In this document: in pieces, positions 1-12,825 of the stretch
Numbering within the stretch: position 1 is the first letter of the stretch
Layout of the letters: each line of letters opens with the position of its first letter
Assembly (NCBI GenBank): GCA_030533445.1
Contig: CM060064.1
Coordinates: 40,517,787 to 40,581,786, forward strand
Reading direction: 5' to 3'
DNA from: Cyprinodon diabolis
Taxonomy: Eukaryota > Chordata > Actinopteri > Cyprinodontiformes > Cyprinodontidae
DNA: 64,000 nucleotides
Made by a program: the position numbers and the translations under genes
Notes under the pieces: model-generated
The model's input: only the letters and a program-made list of their open reading frames with translations
Databases searched by the model: none
Told to the model about the DNA's origin: nothing

Positions 1-850
1 GTCGTCAGAGCTCTGATCCGTCTAATATTCGACCGAGGAGCTTGACGTTTCTCATCCACTGTTGCACCTTTATCCATTCACAGGCCCTGCTGATAACAGC
101 CCTTCTGTCTGAAATGAAGCGTCCATTTAAATGCTTACAGTAAATGAACCAACTCTTGTGCGCACACCGGTACACGTAGACATACAGCAGTGCACATTCC
201 CTTTAAAGGGCTCTCCTCGCCTTAGCAATTACGTCTCTAATTTGGCTAATGGAGCATTAATGGAGAAAGAGGCTGCTGAAGACCCAAGCTCAGCACAATG
301 TCCTCCAAACCAGCACATGAGCACACACTGGTACCACACATATAGATTAGATTTCACTAACAATAGTATCAGACTGCCCCTCCCTTGAGACACGCTATTT
401 AAAACCAAACCCAAGCTGCTCTGCAATGGGAACAAAAACTTCAATGTAGTTGAGAGTAGGTGAGTATATTATATTAGCCATAGAGAGGACGCTGAAACCC
501 ACCTGAGTTTCCTAAATGGTCTAATCTCTATGAGCTGGTGGATGGGGAAAAAATGTGGTTTTATCCAGTAACTCTTTATGGAAGCTCAGGGCTGTGTGAT
601 TTGGCTGAAAAATCTATCCTGATATAAGCCTTTTGTATAAGAAATTAATGATTCATTAGCATTAATTTCAAAAATTTGAAAAGGAAAAATAGTTCCGCCC
701 TACCAACAACCTTGAATAGTTTGACAATGCGAGGTTGAGAGGCGAAATCCTTTCCTCTGCCTATATCCCATCAAGTACCACATGGTTCTGAATTTTATCA
801 GAGGTTTTTTCTGTTGATATTGATCAGGTGTCTATCGTGATATTTTCATA
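1..850. other. Intergenic DNA, no gene seen
   Basis: No exon, RNA gene or recognisable repeat is visible. A slightly GC-richer block at about 190-300 carries a 12-bp palindrome at 199-210 (CCCTTTAAAGGG) followed by several TAAT-type homeodomain cores at 238-262 (TAATTTGG, TAATGG, TTAATGG). Short frames are open on both strands here but resemble no protein I know. A conserved non-coding element is possible; this is inference from composition only. Confidence 0.4.
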
Positions 851-854
851 GGTG

Positions 855-905
855 TCAAGTAACAAAGTGCAAATACTTTGTTACCTTACTTAAAGGTATT
901 GTGGA
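855..905. repeat. Small inverted repeat, remnant of a fish interspersed repeat
   Basis: GTAACAAAG (859-867) and CTTTGTTAC (876-884) are perfect 9-bp inverted arms around an 8-bp loop. The wording (AACAAAGT.CAAATACTTTGTTAC) resembles a widespread teleost DNA-repeat motif as I remember it, so this is probably a decayed fragment. The family cannot be named from 50 bp. Confidence 0.4.
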
Positions 906-1893
906 GGATTTTTTGCGAATTTGATAAAATACCTGCCTTCCCCACTTCAAAAAAAAAGAACATGCACAACCCTATACCCACAATGAAAGCATGCACAAAC
1001 CCATTTCTCCTCGTGCATGCTCTGCTTAAAAGTTGCTGTTCTCATACCTCATACAAGCTTTCTAACCTAACCCCTAAATCCCTTAATCACTATATAGAGC
1101 GGTGGCCATATGTGGACTCTATTGCAAACTCAGTTAACTTACCATTCAGACAGATGATCACTGCTTTTTGCTCCCCATTGATCAGTAACTCCACTGTGAC
1201 AGCAAATCCCATAATGCTTTGCCAAGAGAGCTCTCCGCAAAGCATTCCTGGATTTATCTGCCTCTTCTGAGGCCTTTCTTTTCGTCTCAAAGTGCCACTT
1301 ATGCAACATCGGTATGTGATTGCAAAAGATTATGATGTGCAAAATTGACCTGCTGTCCTTCCTAGCATCCACAGTTCATGTGTCTCTTGCAAGTTTGCTG
1401 ACATTATTTTTATGATCAGCTGAGTCCCCCTGTGCTTTCCCAGATGTATAAAACCTCTCACCACATCCAACATTTTACAGTTATATGCTTTCAGAGTCAG
1501 TCCTGAAAAATGTCAAGGGATGTTGATAAAACACTGAAATATGTGTATGCAAAGATTTACTTACAGCTTTACTACACCAAATTTGATTGACTATACAAAT
1601 TCTCCAACTGATTGCACAATTTCTCAAAAAAACAGAACTTTGTCTTCAAAATTTTGGACACATTTCATGGCTTATACACTGCTCCCAACTGATGCACTCT
1701 ATTCTAAAACACATTGCACATATTCTTTGCTCATTTTAGCAAACATGTCAGTCATAGCACACAATTTTCAAAAAGTGTAAGATTATTTTTTGATTTAGAT
1801 ATGTATACTCAGGGACTGAATTGGTTCCTTCTGACTAAATTGTAAGTTGCATTTGTATTGTAGTCGACATTTAAGGAAACATACATTTTTAAA
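906..1893. other. Intergenic AT-rich DNA, nothing recognised
   Basis: No gene-like open frame, splice-bounded exon or clear repeat was found. Longest frames (about 130 codons at 878-1270) match no family I know and have overlapping open frames on the other strand. Confidence 0.5.
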
Positions 1894-1918
1894 CTGTGGA
1901 AACACAGTGTTTCCACAG
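1894..1918. repeat. 25-bp near-perfect palindrome
   Basis: CTGTGGAAACAC (1894-1905) and its exact reverse complement GTGTTTCCACAG (1907-1918) are separated by a single A. It would form a 12-bp stem. No flanking gene or repeat explains it. Confidence 0.8.
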
Positions 1919-4900
1919 TGTGTTTCATATTTTGCTGTGAATTGTGCTAATTTTGTGGCCTGTCAAGAGAAAATGTGGTGCAATATTTTGGGAAATGTGT
2001 AATTTTTTAAAACAGTGTTTTATCAATTGAAAAAAAAAATAGATTACCTACCACGCATTCAGAGAATTTACTGGCACCAACAAAATGCAATTTTATTAGA
2101 ATATCTGCACTTTTGTCTCCTGAAATTTCTTCTCAGCATTGATCCGACTGTCCTTTATAATAGTTTATTGCAATGGTTTTAGTCTACAACTGGCCAATAT
2201 ACAAATTAACTCATGTTAGACCATGATCTGACCCAAATTTACATTGTAAAATGTTTCGATTTTTGAGTGAAAAATCACCATAACTCGAGCTGATCAAAAA
2301 CTGGAAACTATTAAAAAACAGTTGTTACATCCCTTTCAACTGATATTACAAAGAAAGTTAGAACCCCCTTCTCCAAAATTGACAGCCAAAAAAAATAGCT
2401 TCTGCCTTAACTGACAAGCCAAACACGTCTGCTTATCTGCACTGGTGTTTTTAAATTGTAATAGCAAAATTTAAAAAAACATTTCAGCCACTAACGAGAT
2501 AGTTGTTGCAGCAATTTGGCATGTCTGTTTGTAATTTTGCTGTTTTGCACAAAGTAGAGGAATATGAAGAAAGTACCAAAAAAATTCTTAAACCCCCACT
2601 CAAATGTAGAATTAGAAACTTCGACACAACTTGGTGTTACAACATAAAACTGTTACCAAATGCACATCAGAATTGTTTTAGAAGTAGATAAAGCAGATTT
2701 ATAATATGACTTTGAAAAAAGCCTTAATCTTAACTGCTCTGAAGATGTTTTTACAATTTTCATATTTTTGAGCCAAAAACCAATTAGTTCAAAGGACTTA
2801 TCAATTCTGTCATGGAGAATGGTCAAATATTCAGCCAGAATTACACTGGAAACATTTTGTTTGCTAGAAAAACATTCTGTTAAAGTAGTGGAGGTATAAT
2901 TGAGCCTGTTTGTATAAATATGAACATGAATGAATTAGAGAAAAGGATATAAAGAATAAAAGTATATGGCATAAACCAAAAGTTCATCTGCTGATTATTT
3001 TCTTTTGCTGCTGTGAAATCAGTTCAGTTCTTTAATAAAGATGTGTTTTATCAAGCCTTAACAGAAGCCTATATACAAGCAAAAAAAGTGCTTCAAAAGG
3101 TTTTTCATCTTTTGAGTTTTTATCTGTAGCATCTTGAGACATTGGATTGATGTCAGTGTAGAAGGTTTGGGTAAAAACAAAACGTTAAAATGAATAAAAA
3201 TTTATCCATAATAAAAACTGACTCTCACATGCCTTCATTACAGTAGGTGGAGACCATGGGAACTGCTGCAGCACTGCTGAGAGGAGGATACCATGGCGCC
3301 ATCAGAGGGCTTCTTATCAACCACATACACAGTCACAGTGCTGCTCATGTACTAGATATGGACATAACTTTCTGTGATATCCCAAACATATACCGTCTTT
3401 CTCCCGGGGCCTGTTTTAATCATCATTTTGATACATAAAAATATTTCAAATTATAACTTCCTGGAAAGCCAAAACATCTTACAAGGAGGAGGTCATCAGC
3501 GAACGCCTGCGTGCTGAATATTGGTCAAGTGCTGTAACAACCAACTAAGCTCCTCCCATCATGCCATGGTCTGCTGTGGAGGAGTTTCCAGGGTATGACG
3601 GTGTTGGCGACAGCCATATCTAACTCTGTGACCCTTTTCAAGTCTGCCGCTCGCACTTCAGGCTCTCTTATACACACAAACACATGCGTACGCACACATC
3701 TACAGATAGTGCCTGTGCTTCAGTCTCCAGGCATTCGATAAGGGGAGCCCCTGAGGAGGGGAGCAGCAGGCGTTGAGTCAGAAAGGAGAGTCTGAGAGTG
3801 GAAACCCAGAGAGAGAGTGTGCAGTCATGCTAATCTCCAGGCCGGCTCCATAAACACAGTTTTGGCCTCGCAGACCCAGATCTCGAGCAGCCAAGCAGCT
3901 CTGCGGCTCCAAGGCTGATGTAACACATCACGTCACACTGCCACCACCAGCGCCGTTGCTGCTGCCCGACTGACAACAGGCCCGGATTAGTTTAGACCCC
4001 AGCTGATGATGACATTAAACCCTGTTTCTTGTGATTGAACACATCAAAAAGGGTCGCACAATGACTAAAGGATATTGAATAAACATTTGTTTAAAACAAA
4101 ATCTCAGAAATAAGGAAATGTTATGCAATGCTTTGCATTTGATGCAACAGCAAGTCTACTTCAATGGGCAGCTCACATTGTTTGACCTCTGTCATCAACA
4201 ACATTTATTTGTCCCCTAAATGCTGCTCGCTGGACATTTGTCTTTTCTGCAAATTCTCTTTCAATGATAGAAATGCTTGGGATTGAAAACCCCAGCAGGT
4301 CAGCATTTATAGAAATACTTTGACAACCGGTCTGACACCAACAACCATGTCACCCACATCTTCTTTCTTCCATATGCTGATGCTTGGTTTGCTCTTCAGC
4401 AATATGCGTTGAGTTGCTGCCATGGATCGATTTGCTACTGTATATATTTTAAACAATATACCTTATGAATTGATTTTGGAGTTTAATTCCATGATAAAGC
4501 TTTCATTATCTGGATTCAAAGGTTTAAAAAATGTCGCTTCTTGGTATTTTACAAAAAGCTCCCCTTTTGCTGCAGTTATGCTGAATTTATTTTTGTCCAA
4601 ATCTTTTTCAAAATAGTAGTTCAGGTCAGTCACACAGTAGTATTCAAATCCAATTGCATACAGTCTAGTGTGATCTTATTTTTAATCAAAGCAATCAAAA
4701 CTATTAGGTAATTAAATGCAATTTGATTTAAAGTTATGTATCCATGACAGCTCAGCTGATTCCAACAAGTCTTTGAATTTTTAACTTTATGGTTTGAATC
4801 ACAATTGTCCAGCTAATTTGGCTACTAATCATCAAAATAGGACAATAAATTGGAATTTTAACTCTAGAGGGTCAGTTAATCTTTATTATGTAAAAAAGAG

Positions 4901-5455
4901 GCCATCCAAAGAATCAAGCATTAAATTCCAAAACACTTATACTAGTACACAGATTCTTTCTTCATGCCTAATACGTTTCTTTAAATACATAAAAACCCAT
5001 GAGAAACCAGCAAGATGTGCTTTAGCTGCTCACCCAAAAATGTCATGCACTAACAGCACTGCTTCTAAGACATTAATCTATCTCATTATTTGTCTGTGTG
5101 TGTTTTGTTGGAACTGTCTCTTCCCACCATGTTGGGTAAATTTCCAAGGGTAATAACTGAACAGAATTTGCTACTTTGTAAACACAGCTTTGATTTAGGT
5201 GCTGATTGTGTTTTTTTTTCAGCATTGCATTCACAAATATAATCTGTGGAATGAAAAATATTTAAAAGAGTTTACAGATTGACAGGTGGACGGATGAGAT
5301 GCAATGCATTAATGCCAAACACAAAAGACGGCTGCTAACATCATTGCTGTGTATACCATGAAGAGACAGCATGTTTGTATGCATAACTTTTTCATCTTAT
5401 CGCCGACTACATTCCTCCTGACATATTATTATTGTCTACACTTGATTTCTCATTT
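1919..5455. other. Intergenic DNA, no gene seen; GC-richer island at 3480-4010
   Basis: Mostly AT-rich unique-looking sequence. The interval 3480-4010 is GC-richer, with several CA-rich and G-rich runs and no long open frame. It could be a regulatory block but holds no motif cluster I can defend. No exon of a neighbouring gene was recognised. Confidence 0.4.
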
Positions 5456-5459
5456 AAAG

Positions 5460-5660
5460 GTCTAGTTTTCCTTTGAATGAGGCTTCAGCATGCATAATGA
5501 TTGGTTACCACTGAGCACAGAGTTTGGCAGAAGCAGATAAGAGCCAGAGCCAGACCAAATAAAGACCAGCAGTGTGTTAACATTCCTGATGTTTCTCGAT
5601 GCCTCCTCTGCCACACACAGACACATACCTCTGAGGTTCTGAGAAAAAAAAAACAAATAC
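5460..5660. promoter_or_regulatory. Candidate conserved non-coding block with a GATA site
   Basis: A repeat-free, GC-richer block with overlapping open frames on both strands but no recognisable protein. It holds a GATAAG core at 5536-5541 and an ATTGG (inverted CCAAT) at 5499-5503. Such composition inside a gene-poor region upstream of a developmental gene is what conserved enhancers look like, but conservation cannot be tested here. Confidence 0.25.
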
Positions 5661-6920
5661 AGTCTTCATGTTTTTATTTTCAAACAGTAGCCCAAAAGTT
5701 AGCAGTGAGTGAGTCAGTTTGACCTGATAAACTGAGAGAGGGTACTATAAGACAACCAGACACCAAGCAGAAGGGATTATAGATCGGAGCTTTAAAAGAT
5801 CTTATATTTCTCTAACGAATGGGAGGAGGATGTTGACGCTGAAACTGGACAAATTATCACAAAAATGCTGAAGATAAACCCAACCTGAACTTGTATGGGT
5901 CTACACCAAGCTTTAAAGGTGTGTTTATGAGAGCTTTATCTCAAGTATTGACAAAAATAATTTCTCTGAGGTCTGTTCACCTAAACATCACAGTTCTGAG
6001 TAAAAGTATGACTTAGTTGTTTTGCTGTAATGATGACATTAAATTTATTTTTCAAAATGTGCACATTTATATTTTCTTTTTACCTTTTTGCATGTTTATA
6101 ATATTTTTCTGATTATCTAGTCTTGAAAAAAAAACGTAAAGGACATTAATATATCAGAGGCAGGGCTGGGTAATAGGGATCAGACAGGTTTAGAAACAAA
6201 CATCAGGTATATCGAAGCAATTTGAACTCCACTACAGAAATATGGGTACAAAAACTAAAAAGAACAAAGCTGGGTACAGAACTGAATTTAAGAGAGAGCT
6301 GTTTAATACAAGGAGGAGAATTTGATAAAGAACATACTTTTGAATGTATGAACATATGATGGAGCTAAAGACCCAGTATCAGGCATGTTTAAAGACTAAT
6401 AAAATAAGATCAGCACCAAACACTACTGAAAAGGCTCAAGATACGGACCAAACGTAAGTAAACCCAACAGTGATACTAAACTTAACAACAGGATATTACA
6501 CTCAGAAATAAGTGACTCTGGTAATGTGTTGATGCAAAGCAACGAGAGCCAGAGAAGAAATAACAACCACAATGAGGAGACTTTATTAAAAGATAAACAA
6601 AGATTTGGAACACACAAGTTGAAGCTCTTATTAGTATTGCTGCCAATTTATTAAAGACTGTATTACGGAAACATTTTGTTGTTGCCATTTTTTTAAACTG
6701 CAAAAGTCATCTATTGGACATCAAAAAAGGTTCAAGCTTAAAATCTGTTCCATATCCCAATGATTTAAAATGGTCAAAGAAAATAAACTGTGGATGGTCT
6801 GTGATTTTATCCAAGATTTAATGACATTATTTGCCTTAATGAAGAGATAAAGCCTAATTCGAATGAGACTTTTTTGTGATTATATATGAAAGGCTAGATT
6901 TCTGTCATATACAGTTTTTC
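5661..6920. other. Intergenic DNA, nothing recognised
   Basis: AT-rich sequence without exon, RNA gene or recognisable transposon. Short frames on the minus strand around 6423-6703 are unsupported. Confidence 0.5.
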
Positions 6921-6948
6921 CTCTTATGCCCTCTTAAGGGCATAAGAG
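6921..6948. repeat. Perfect 11-bp inverted repeat (hairpin)
   Basis: CTCTTATGCCC (6921-6931) and GGGCATAAGAG (6938-6948) are exact reverse complements around a 6-base loop. No element boundary was recognised on either side. Confidence 0.8.
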
Positions 6949-8265
6949 ATTCCTCTGAAGACCAGTGGACTACTACACTGAAGTCCACTACTGGTGACTA
7001 CAGTGAACCTGCGGTGCTACAGGAAGTCACTGATACTGAACGCTGCAACTAGGCTGGTCCAGCTATGGCTTTGGCCTCAGAGACAGCATTTGAAAGAAAA
7101 GAGGTTCCGGTTTCAATAACTTCATAAATCCTTTCCATGAAGATTAAAGGCATTTTGTAAAAATAAAAAAAGGTCCAACAGTTTACTAGCACAGGGCAGC
7201 TCTAATGAAACTGCAGGCAAATGTATTTAGCTAAAGCTCTAAAACAAGGGAACAAGACAGAATTTGTGTAAATCAAAAAACTATAATATGCAAACATATT
7301 GTTTTTAAACATGCCTGTATGAGAGTCTCCTTTCCTTTTTTTCCACACTGTTTTTGCAGCCCACCTCCCACCTTTGGTCAGTATAGCAGCATGTAGTTTG
7401 ATGATAGTTTCTGTGAGAGGCTACTTTATGGATGTCAGTCAGGATTCACTTTTCAGCTTAGGTGGAGAAGCTGTCAAATTCAGGATGAAAGTTAGCGAGT
7501 GGGAACCAGCAGCGAGGTCAGCGTATTGTATTGACTCTCGGAGTTTTCTCTTCCGAACCAAAACAACAGGCGTCAAACACAAGAAGGATCCATGGCAATA
7601 AAATTTCTGATAAAGATGCTTATACCCTTTCACACTTTCACTCATTCATGCCATGGGAAGTGGGCAGCCATTTGTTATGAGCTCTTGTTTTGCTTGTGTC
7701 AGATTTTACAAGCAAATGAGATGTCAACTTCCTGTTCCTTCTGTGAGACCACCCAGAACATGCCTCAGAGACGTGTCAGGCTGCAGAACCCCAGAAAGGG
7801 GCACACTTAAAACAAACAGAGCTTTTAAAAGATTGTTTTAGACCCAGTTTATTTCACTCTAAGTTAAATAAGACATTACCTAATATCTGCAGGATATTTT
7901 CCAAAATATATTTTAGCACATTAGCTGCAATCTTCCTCATGCAATGTTAGTTACATACCTGACAATGTTTATAAAAATCTACAGACAGAAAGTGGCGCTT
8001 ATCCCAGAAGCTGCAATATATCTGCCAAGGTGAAAAGACAGGGGGAAGAGGGAAGGAGTAGCAACACTTGTATTTTTTCTGTAAAATGTGAACTCCATAT
8101 TTATCAGGACAAACCACAGTGCAAACCACAGATTGACCACATTACTGGTCAATCTGCCAAACTCCTATATTACATACAAACAACTCCTATTATATACACT
8201 GTATTTCTTTTTTTTATATTTGTATTTAAATTTTTTTTTTGCTTAATTTTAACTTAATTTCACTT
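6949..8265. other. Intergenic DNA, nothing recognised
   Basis: No gene or clear repeat. The part 7350-7830 is GC-richer with several short frames open on both strands, none resembling a known protein. Confidence 0.45.
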
Positions 8266-8269
8266 AATA

Positions 8270-8362
8270 CTTTTTTGCCCTGTAAGCAGCTGGTAACCGT
8301 AATTTCCGGAGGGAGTCTTCCCAAGGGATCAATAAAGTACTGTCTAAGTCTAAAACCATTGG
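8270..8362 (+). repeat. Non-LTR retrotransposon 3' tail fragment
   Basis: The stretch containing GTAATTTCCGG, then AAGGGATCAATAAAGTA at 8323-8339, matches the common 3' end of fish LINE/SINE elements (pattern: AATTTCC..AGGGATCAATAAAGTA plus a short simple tail). It is too short to assign a family. Orientation is inferred from the AATAAA-like tail. Confidence 0.5.
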
Positions 8363-8860
8363 AAGATCAAAACTATCCTTCTACAGAGAACCAGGTTGGT
8401 TTCGTCAGTTTAAAACAGATCTAGTGGGACTTCCTGTTTCTATCCTGCTGAAGCTGCTCATGTTTTTGAATGAACAAAAGATAGTTTTGAAATCCAAAAA
8501 CATTTCTTCCCTTACTCTCTCCTTTTGGATTAAATTTATGTTATCAGAATTGGGCCATAAGATATTTCCATTTACACACTGAGAACCAGACTGGTTAGAA
8601 CAGGTGTGATTTAAGTCGTTATTTTGGAAAAATTCCCTTAAATCAGTGTGCAGAAATATGGTAATTGTTTCCTTATTTGGCTTTTCTCTACTTTATTCCC
8701 CCTCTTTTAGCTAATATGTAAATATTACTTGATTATAACCAAATCACATTTTACGATTAGCTTTTATGCAGCTTTCAGTTGAAATATTTATTGCTGCACC
8801 AAGTCTGGAGTACTAGATAGATTAAATTCTGTCAAAATTGTGTTTATTTATAATGTTATG
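8363..8860. other. Intergenic DNA, nothing recognised
   Basis: AT-rich, no exon or repeat recognised. A T-box half-site match AGGTGTGA occurs at 8612-8619, about the frequency expected by chance. Confidence 0.5.
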
Positions 8861-8869
8861 GTTTCATGT

Positions 8870-9060
8870 CATGTTCAGGTGTCCAGGATTAAAGTGCAAA
8901 CAGATGCTCGGAAGCAGAATGGTTAGTTTTGAGATCTTAATAAAATAATGGAAACAGGCAGGGAGGCATGAAGCAAACCGAGGACCTGATATTCACAGCA
9001 TACTGGAAAGTTAAGTAATGGGGAAACAGGTGCAGACAACAGATAAATGAGCAGATATGA
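8870..9060. repeat. Probable interspersed repeat, left part
   Basis: Text such as CAGGTGTCCAGGATTAAAG, then CTTAATAAAATAATGG and GAAACAGGTGCAGAC follows the same plan as the repeats at 9560-10440, 25703-26430 and 41925-42660: 'N-x-CAGATGC', then a TTTATT/AATAAA-like core, then CAGGTGCAGAC. It is probably a diverged member of that class of non-autonomous fish repeats. The end points are uncertain. Confidence 0.35.
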
Positions 9061-9201
9061 ATGGAATCTTGAAATTCATAGAGGGCTTTGGCTGAGAGAT
9101 AAATAACTGACAGGAGAAAATTGTAACTAAGGTCTCATTCACCATGGAAACAAACTTAGATATAACAACAAAGACATGTTTACGATGTGCATCTGAACTG
9201 T

Positions 9202-9238
9202 CTGCTAGTTGAGAAGTGGAATAAGGCTCAACTAGCAG
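9202..9238. repeat. 12-bp inverted repeat with 13-bp loop
   Basis: CTGCTAGTTGAG (9202-9213) and CTCAACTAGCAG (9227-9238) are exact reverse complements. The hairpin lies 5 bp before a second, larger inverted repeat. Confidence 0.85.
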
Positions 9239-9243
9239 ATCAG

Positions 9244-9452
9244 CTTGGAAACATGCAAATTGAAACCCCTTTAACCACCAACCTTTCACAATCATAGACA
9301 GGTTTCAGGTATTACAAGTGACAATCCCCCCTTTAACGACAATCCCGCTTTTAACGACCGACCTTTCACAATCATGGAGAGGTTTCAGATATTAAAGGCT
9401 AACAATGGAACCAAACAAACCGCTCGTCAGTTTCAATTTGCATGTTTCCAAG
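9244..9452. repeat. Fold-back structure: 23-bp perfect inverted repeat enclosing a direct repeat
   Basis: The left arm (9244-9266, starting CTTGGAAACATGCAAATTG) is the exact reverse complement of the right arm (9430-9452). Between them two direct copies of about 42 bp occur at 9272-9315 and 9354-9396, sharing ACCTTTCACAATCAT and AGGTTTCAG. Short TTTAACGAC repeats lie between the copies. Each arm contains an ATGCAAAT octamer. The layout resembles a small fold-back or miniature transposon, but no target duplication was found outside the arms. Confidence 0.7.
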
Positions 9453-9559
9453 CAATACAAGGCCTTGTCTATATAAAGCCTCAAACTCACTGCGGATCCA
9501 GACATTTTGAATTGAGAAAGCTTCCTGGAGGGGAAGCGAAATGTCTTCAAATGTCATGA

Positions 9560-10440
9560 ACCAAGGACAGATTGACCCAGTATTCAAGGAGAGACATTCA
9601 GTAGGAAAGTTCAAAACGTTTATTAAATAAAACAAAACAAAAGCGGAGCTGTGGCTTGCGGACACTGCAGGCAGGGGGGCGGGGCACCGCCCAATCTCAG
9701 ACACTCTGGGGGTGAGAAACACAGGTAAGTGACCACGATCAACTGATAGAAGATCACCTGTGTTGGTCACTTACCTGGTTTAACAGTCCAGACCACGAAT
9801 GTCCCCAGTGCTGCAGTCCCAGAGTTTATGCTGGAAGCTGATCCTGGTCAGGGATCCAGAACAGACAGAACAGGCAGGATCCAGATAAGGCAGGAACAGA
9901 AACAGGTGGCAGGATCCAGACTTCCAGGCATGCACAGGCTTCCAGGAGGGTTCAGAGTCTGACTGGTACCAGAAGCATGACCAGGTGGTCACGCACAGGA
10001 GCAGACAGGATCAGGTGCAGACAGGCAGGCTCAGTGGAAGAGGGTAGCCGAGACAGGACGGAGGAACCGGAACTTGAAGCTGGACTTTAAACTGGTCTCC
10101 TCCCTGGAGCCAGGCTTACTTTGATAAAAACTGAACCTCCCCCCATAATGAGCCAAAAACCCAGAGGACTCCACGGGGGAGGAACAGTGGACAATCAGGA
10201 GAAAAGACAAACACTAAAACCCTCTATCCACTGGCAGCTAGGATCCAGGACATGAACCAAATAAAACTGGACAGACTAACAAAAAGACAAGCAATGATCT
10301 AGCACTGAATGCTCAGGCTGAACTGAATATAAACCAGAGGAAACAGGTGAGGGGAATAAATTATAATTGAGGCAGGGAAGGAAGAGGGCAGGTGAGAGGA
10401 ATTACTAATTAGGGGAGAGGAAACAGGCCAGATCATGACA
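9560..10440. repeat. Interspersed non-autonomous repeat, about 880 bp
   Basis: A GC-rich block unlike its surroundings. It begins near GACCCAGTATTCAAGG, continues with a TTCAAAACGTTTATTAAATAA core and is full of imperfect CAGGATCCAGA and CAGACAGG units. It ends in ...GAAACAGGCCAGATCATGACA near 10440. The opening (GACCCA...TTCAA...TTTATT) is shared with the repeats at 25703 and 41925. A 12-bp inverted repeat lies inside at 9723-9734/9765-9776. No coding capacity was recognised; exact ends are uncertain. Confidence 0.5.
9723..9776. repeat. 12-bp inverted repeat inside the 9.6-10.4 kb repeat
   Basis: AGGTAAGTGACC (9723-9734) pairs exactly with GGTCACTTACCT (9765-9776). Confidence 0.8.
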
Positions 10441-12825
10441 TCAAACCTTGGAAACCAAGTCCAGTGGATTGTTTTTAAACTTTTACGGAATGACTATGAC
10501 CTGGATAACTGAGAATATTAACCAGCATAACGAAAGGCAAACAAAAAACTCAAAATTACTAAATATATGCAAAAATCCAAAGACATAAAAAGTTGCTGCC
10601 AGAAGTACAATAGGATCCAATTTCTGGGACAAATCATGCACAGACGAGTAATAAAACAAAAAGGATTTATCCTCTCATAAAATGAATTATTAACCTTTTA
10701 AAGATTGTAGTTTAATCTGCTTTTATCCTTAGATCATGATAAAAATGTAATTTCAGTCCTCTTTAAAAGTGCAATTGAGGATGACCCGGATGTATTTCTA
10801 GTTGCGCAAATGAGCTGATGGCACAGATCATGCTACCTGCACAGATTGGGTAATGACACCTCGAAAGAGTTGTCTGCTCATGCCCAGTGTTTTTCTCACC
10901 AGCTTGGACGTAATCTTGTGGCATCGTCAAGCAGCATCAAAGGTCCCAGTATTTTTACTATGGCATCTTCACTGGTGTGATGTACACTTGTGTGGATGCA
11001 ACCTTTTTTAAGTATTATATGAAGAGATATTATGTTTGTGTTCTTGTGGACTGAGCCAAAGAAAACCAATCCAGCTATACAAAAATAAAAATTCATAAGC
11101 TCAACATAAAACCAACTAAAAACACTGAAATGCAAAAGAGAAATAAATCAGAACGTACATGGTGAAAAAATAAATAATTATAATAATATGGCATACCCCA
11201 AATGGCAATAATAACAGAATATGGCAAGCAGCATGAACCCAATCAAACCCATAGCCTAACTTGCAGACCCTGACAGGTTGTCACATAACTAAATTTTTGA
11301 CCATTCTGCTCCAAGCTGGGTGACAATAAGGCAACCATTGAGCCGTTGATATTTTAAGATTCCTCTTGAGACTGTTGATTTAGTTAATTGTAGCTTATCT
11401 CTTCAACAACTATAACAGTTTATAAAAGCCAAATATTTGATGACATACGTCCTATGTCAATAAGAAGGTTCAATTAAATTGCTAGAACAATAATAAAAAA
11501 TAAATCCACCCAGACTTGAATAACCTTTGGAAATATTGAGTGTATAGTGACAGGTGATTTAATCTTTTTTAAACCCTTTTAGAGGGTGCTAATTACTACC
11601 TTTAGGTGGTGATTTATTTCAGACAAAGACTTGATGGGTGTACCAGTGGGGCACCTTTTAGACTGTAACAGGACGTGGCTAAGTGGGTAATACCGTCTCT
11701 GTTCTGTGAGGTAATAGGCAAGCCAAGACCTAGACAGTGATCCTCCTTTTGATCTCCCAGGTTATACCTCAGTGTTCACACCTTTTCTTTGAGCAAACAC
11801 ACATCGGAAGGGTGTTAACAGACTGAAAGAAAGGACATCTCACAGAGGGCCGCTGGCATCAGATGATCTTCTCACTTCAAAGAGCATAAACATGTCTGTT
11901 GTACCTGTGGCACAAATTGCTATATGTCCCACTTTTTTTTGCCATTCATCGCTATGGATCTAAAATGGTTTGGTCGACAACACAACACTGCCTGTGTTGT
12001 TAAGGGTGTGACTTCGACAGCAGCCTGGGGAATCAACAGGCTGAGAACCTTGGAGCCACACAAGAGGAGCTAAGCTCTGCTGAAGGGAGGCTGTCATCCT
12101 TTCCAGGCTGCACCTGTGGAGACTGGTCTGTCTCTCTGAAGGCCTTACCAAGAAGGAGAAGGGAGCTTTGGGAGGATTTGTGACAGAATGGGGGCCCACT
12201 TTGCACCTTGACTCAATAAATGCTTTGAATGGATCCATGATGTTTGGTACTGGGCCCCAAGGGGAGGGGATGAAAATGACACTGGAGCCACAGAGCTCAT
12301 ACAGCTGTGCAGAGAGAATTATGACGAATTAGCTGACATTATACCTGCAAACCTTTGGATATATTAGATAATTAGTGAAGTCAGACAGCTCTTCTGCCTA
12401 ATACTTTAATGAAATTGATTTCATGGTATTCATTTTACAATTATAGTCTTTAAAGAGTTACATGTTAAGGAAGAGTCATGGACTTTATCAGATTTGTAAA
12501 CAAATATTTAGCAATGACACAAGTAGAAAAAATATATTTGACCATTTAACTTATTTCCTACCCATATTTTTATGTGATCAAGTTGCTTTTCATATTTTAC
12601 AGACTTTCTTCATAGGAGGACCAACTTACGTATAGGGAAAGCCTTGCAGGATCAGCCTCATTTTATGGATGCAAGGCTGAGAGTGGGGGGACCAGAGCAG
12701 GCAAGGTCCTGTTGGGTTTCAGGATTGCAAGAGTAGAATCAGAGGTCTAGGAATGGGCATAAGAGAACAAGGTATTTTCTTTTGTAGGGCAGCATATGGG
12801 CTACTCTGAAGCCCTGAACAAATCG
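10441..12825. other. Intergenic DNA, no gene seen
   Basis: AT-rich with one GC-richer block at 11935-12310 that lacks a recognisable exon. The 92-codon minus frame across that block (11960-12238) matches no family I know. Confidence 0.45.

Noticed and set aside
878..1270. 130-codon plus frame
   Set aside because: AT-rich, begins in a repeat remnant, no recognisable protein.
9399..9770. 123-codon minus frame
   Set aside because: Spans the fold-back arm and part of a non-coding repeat; no motif.
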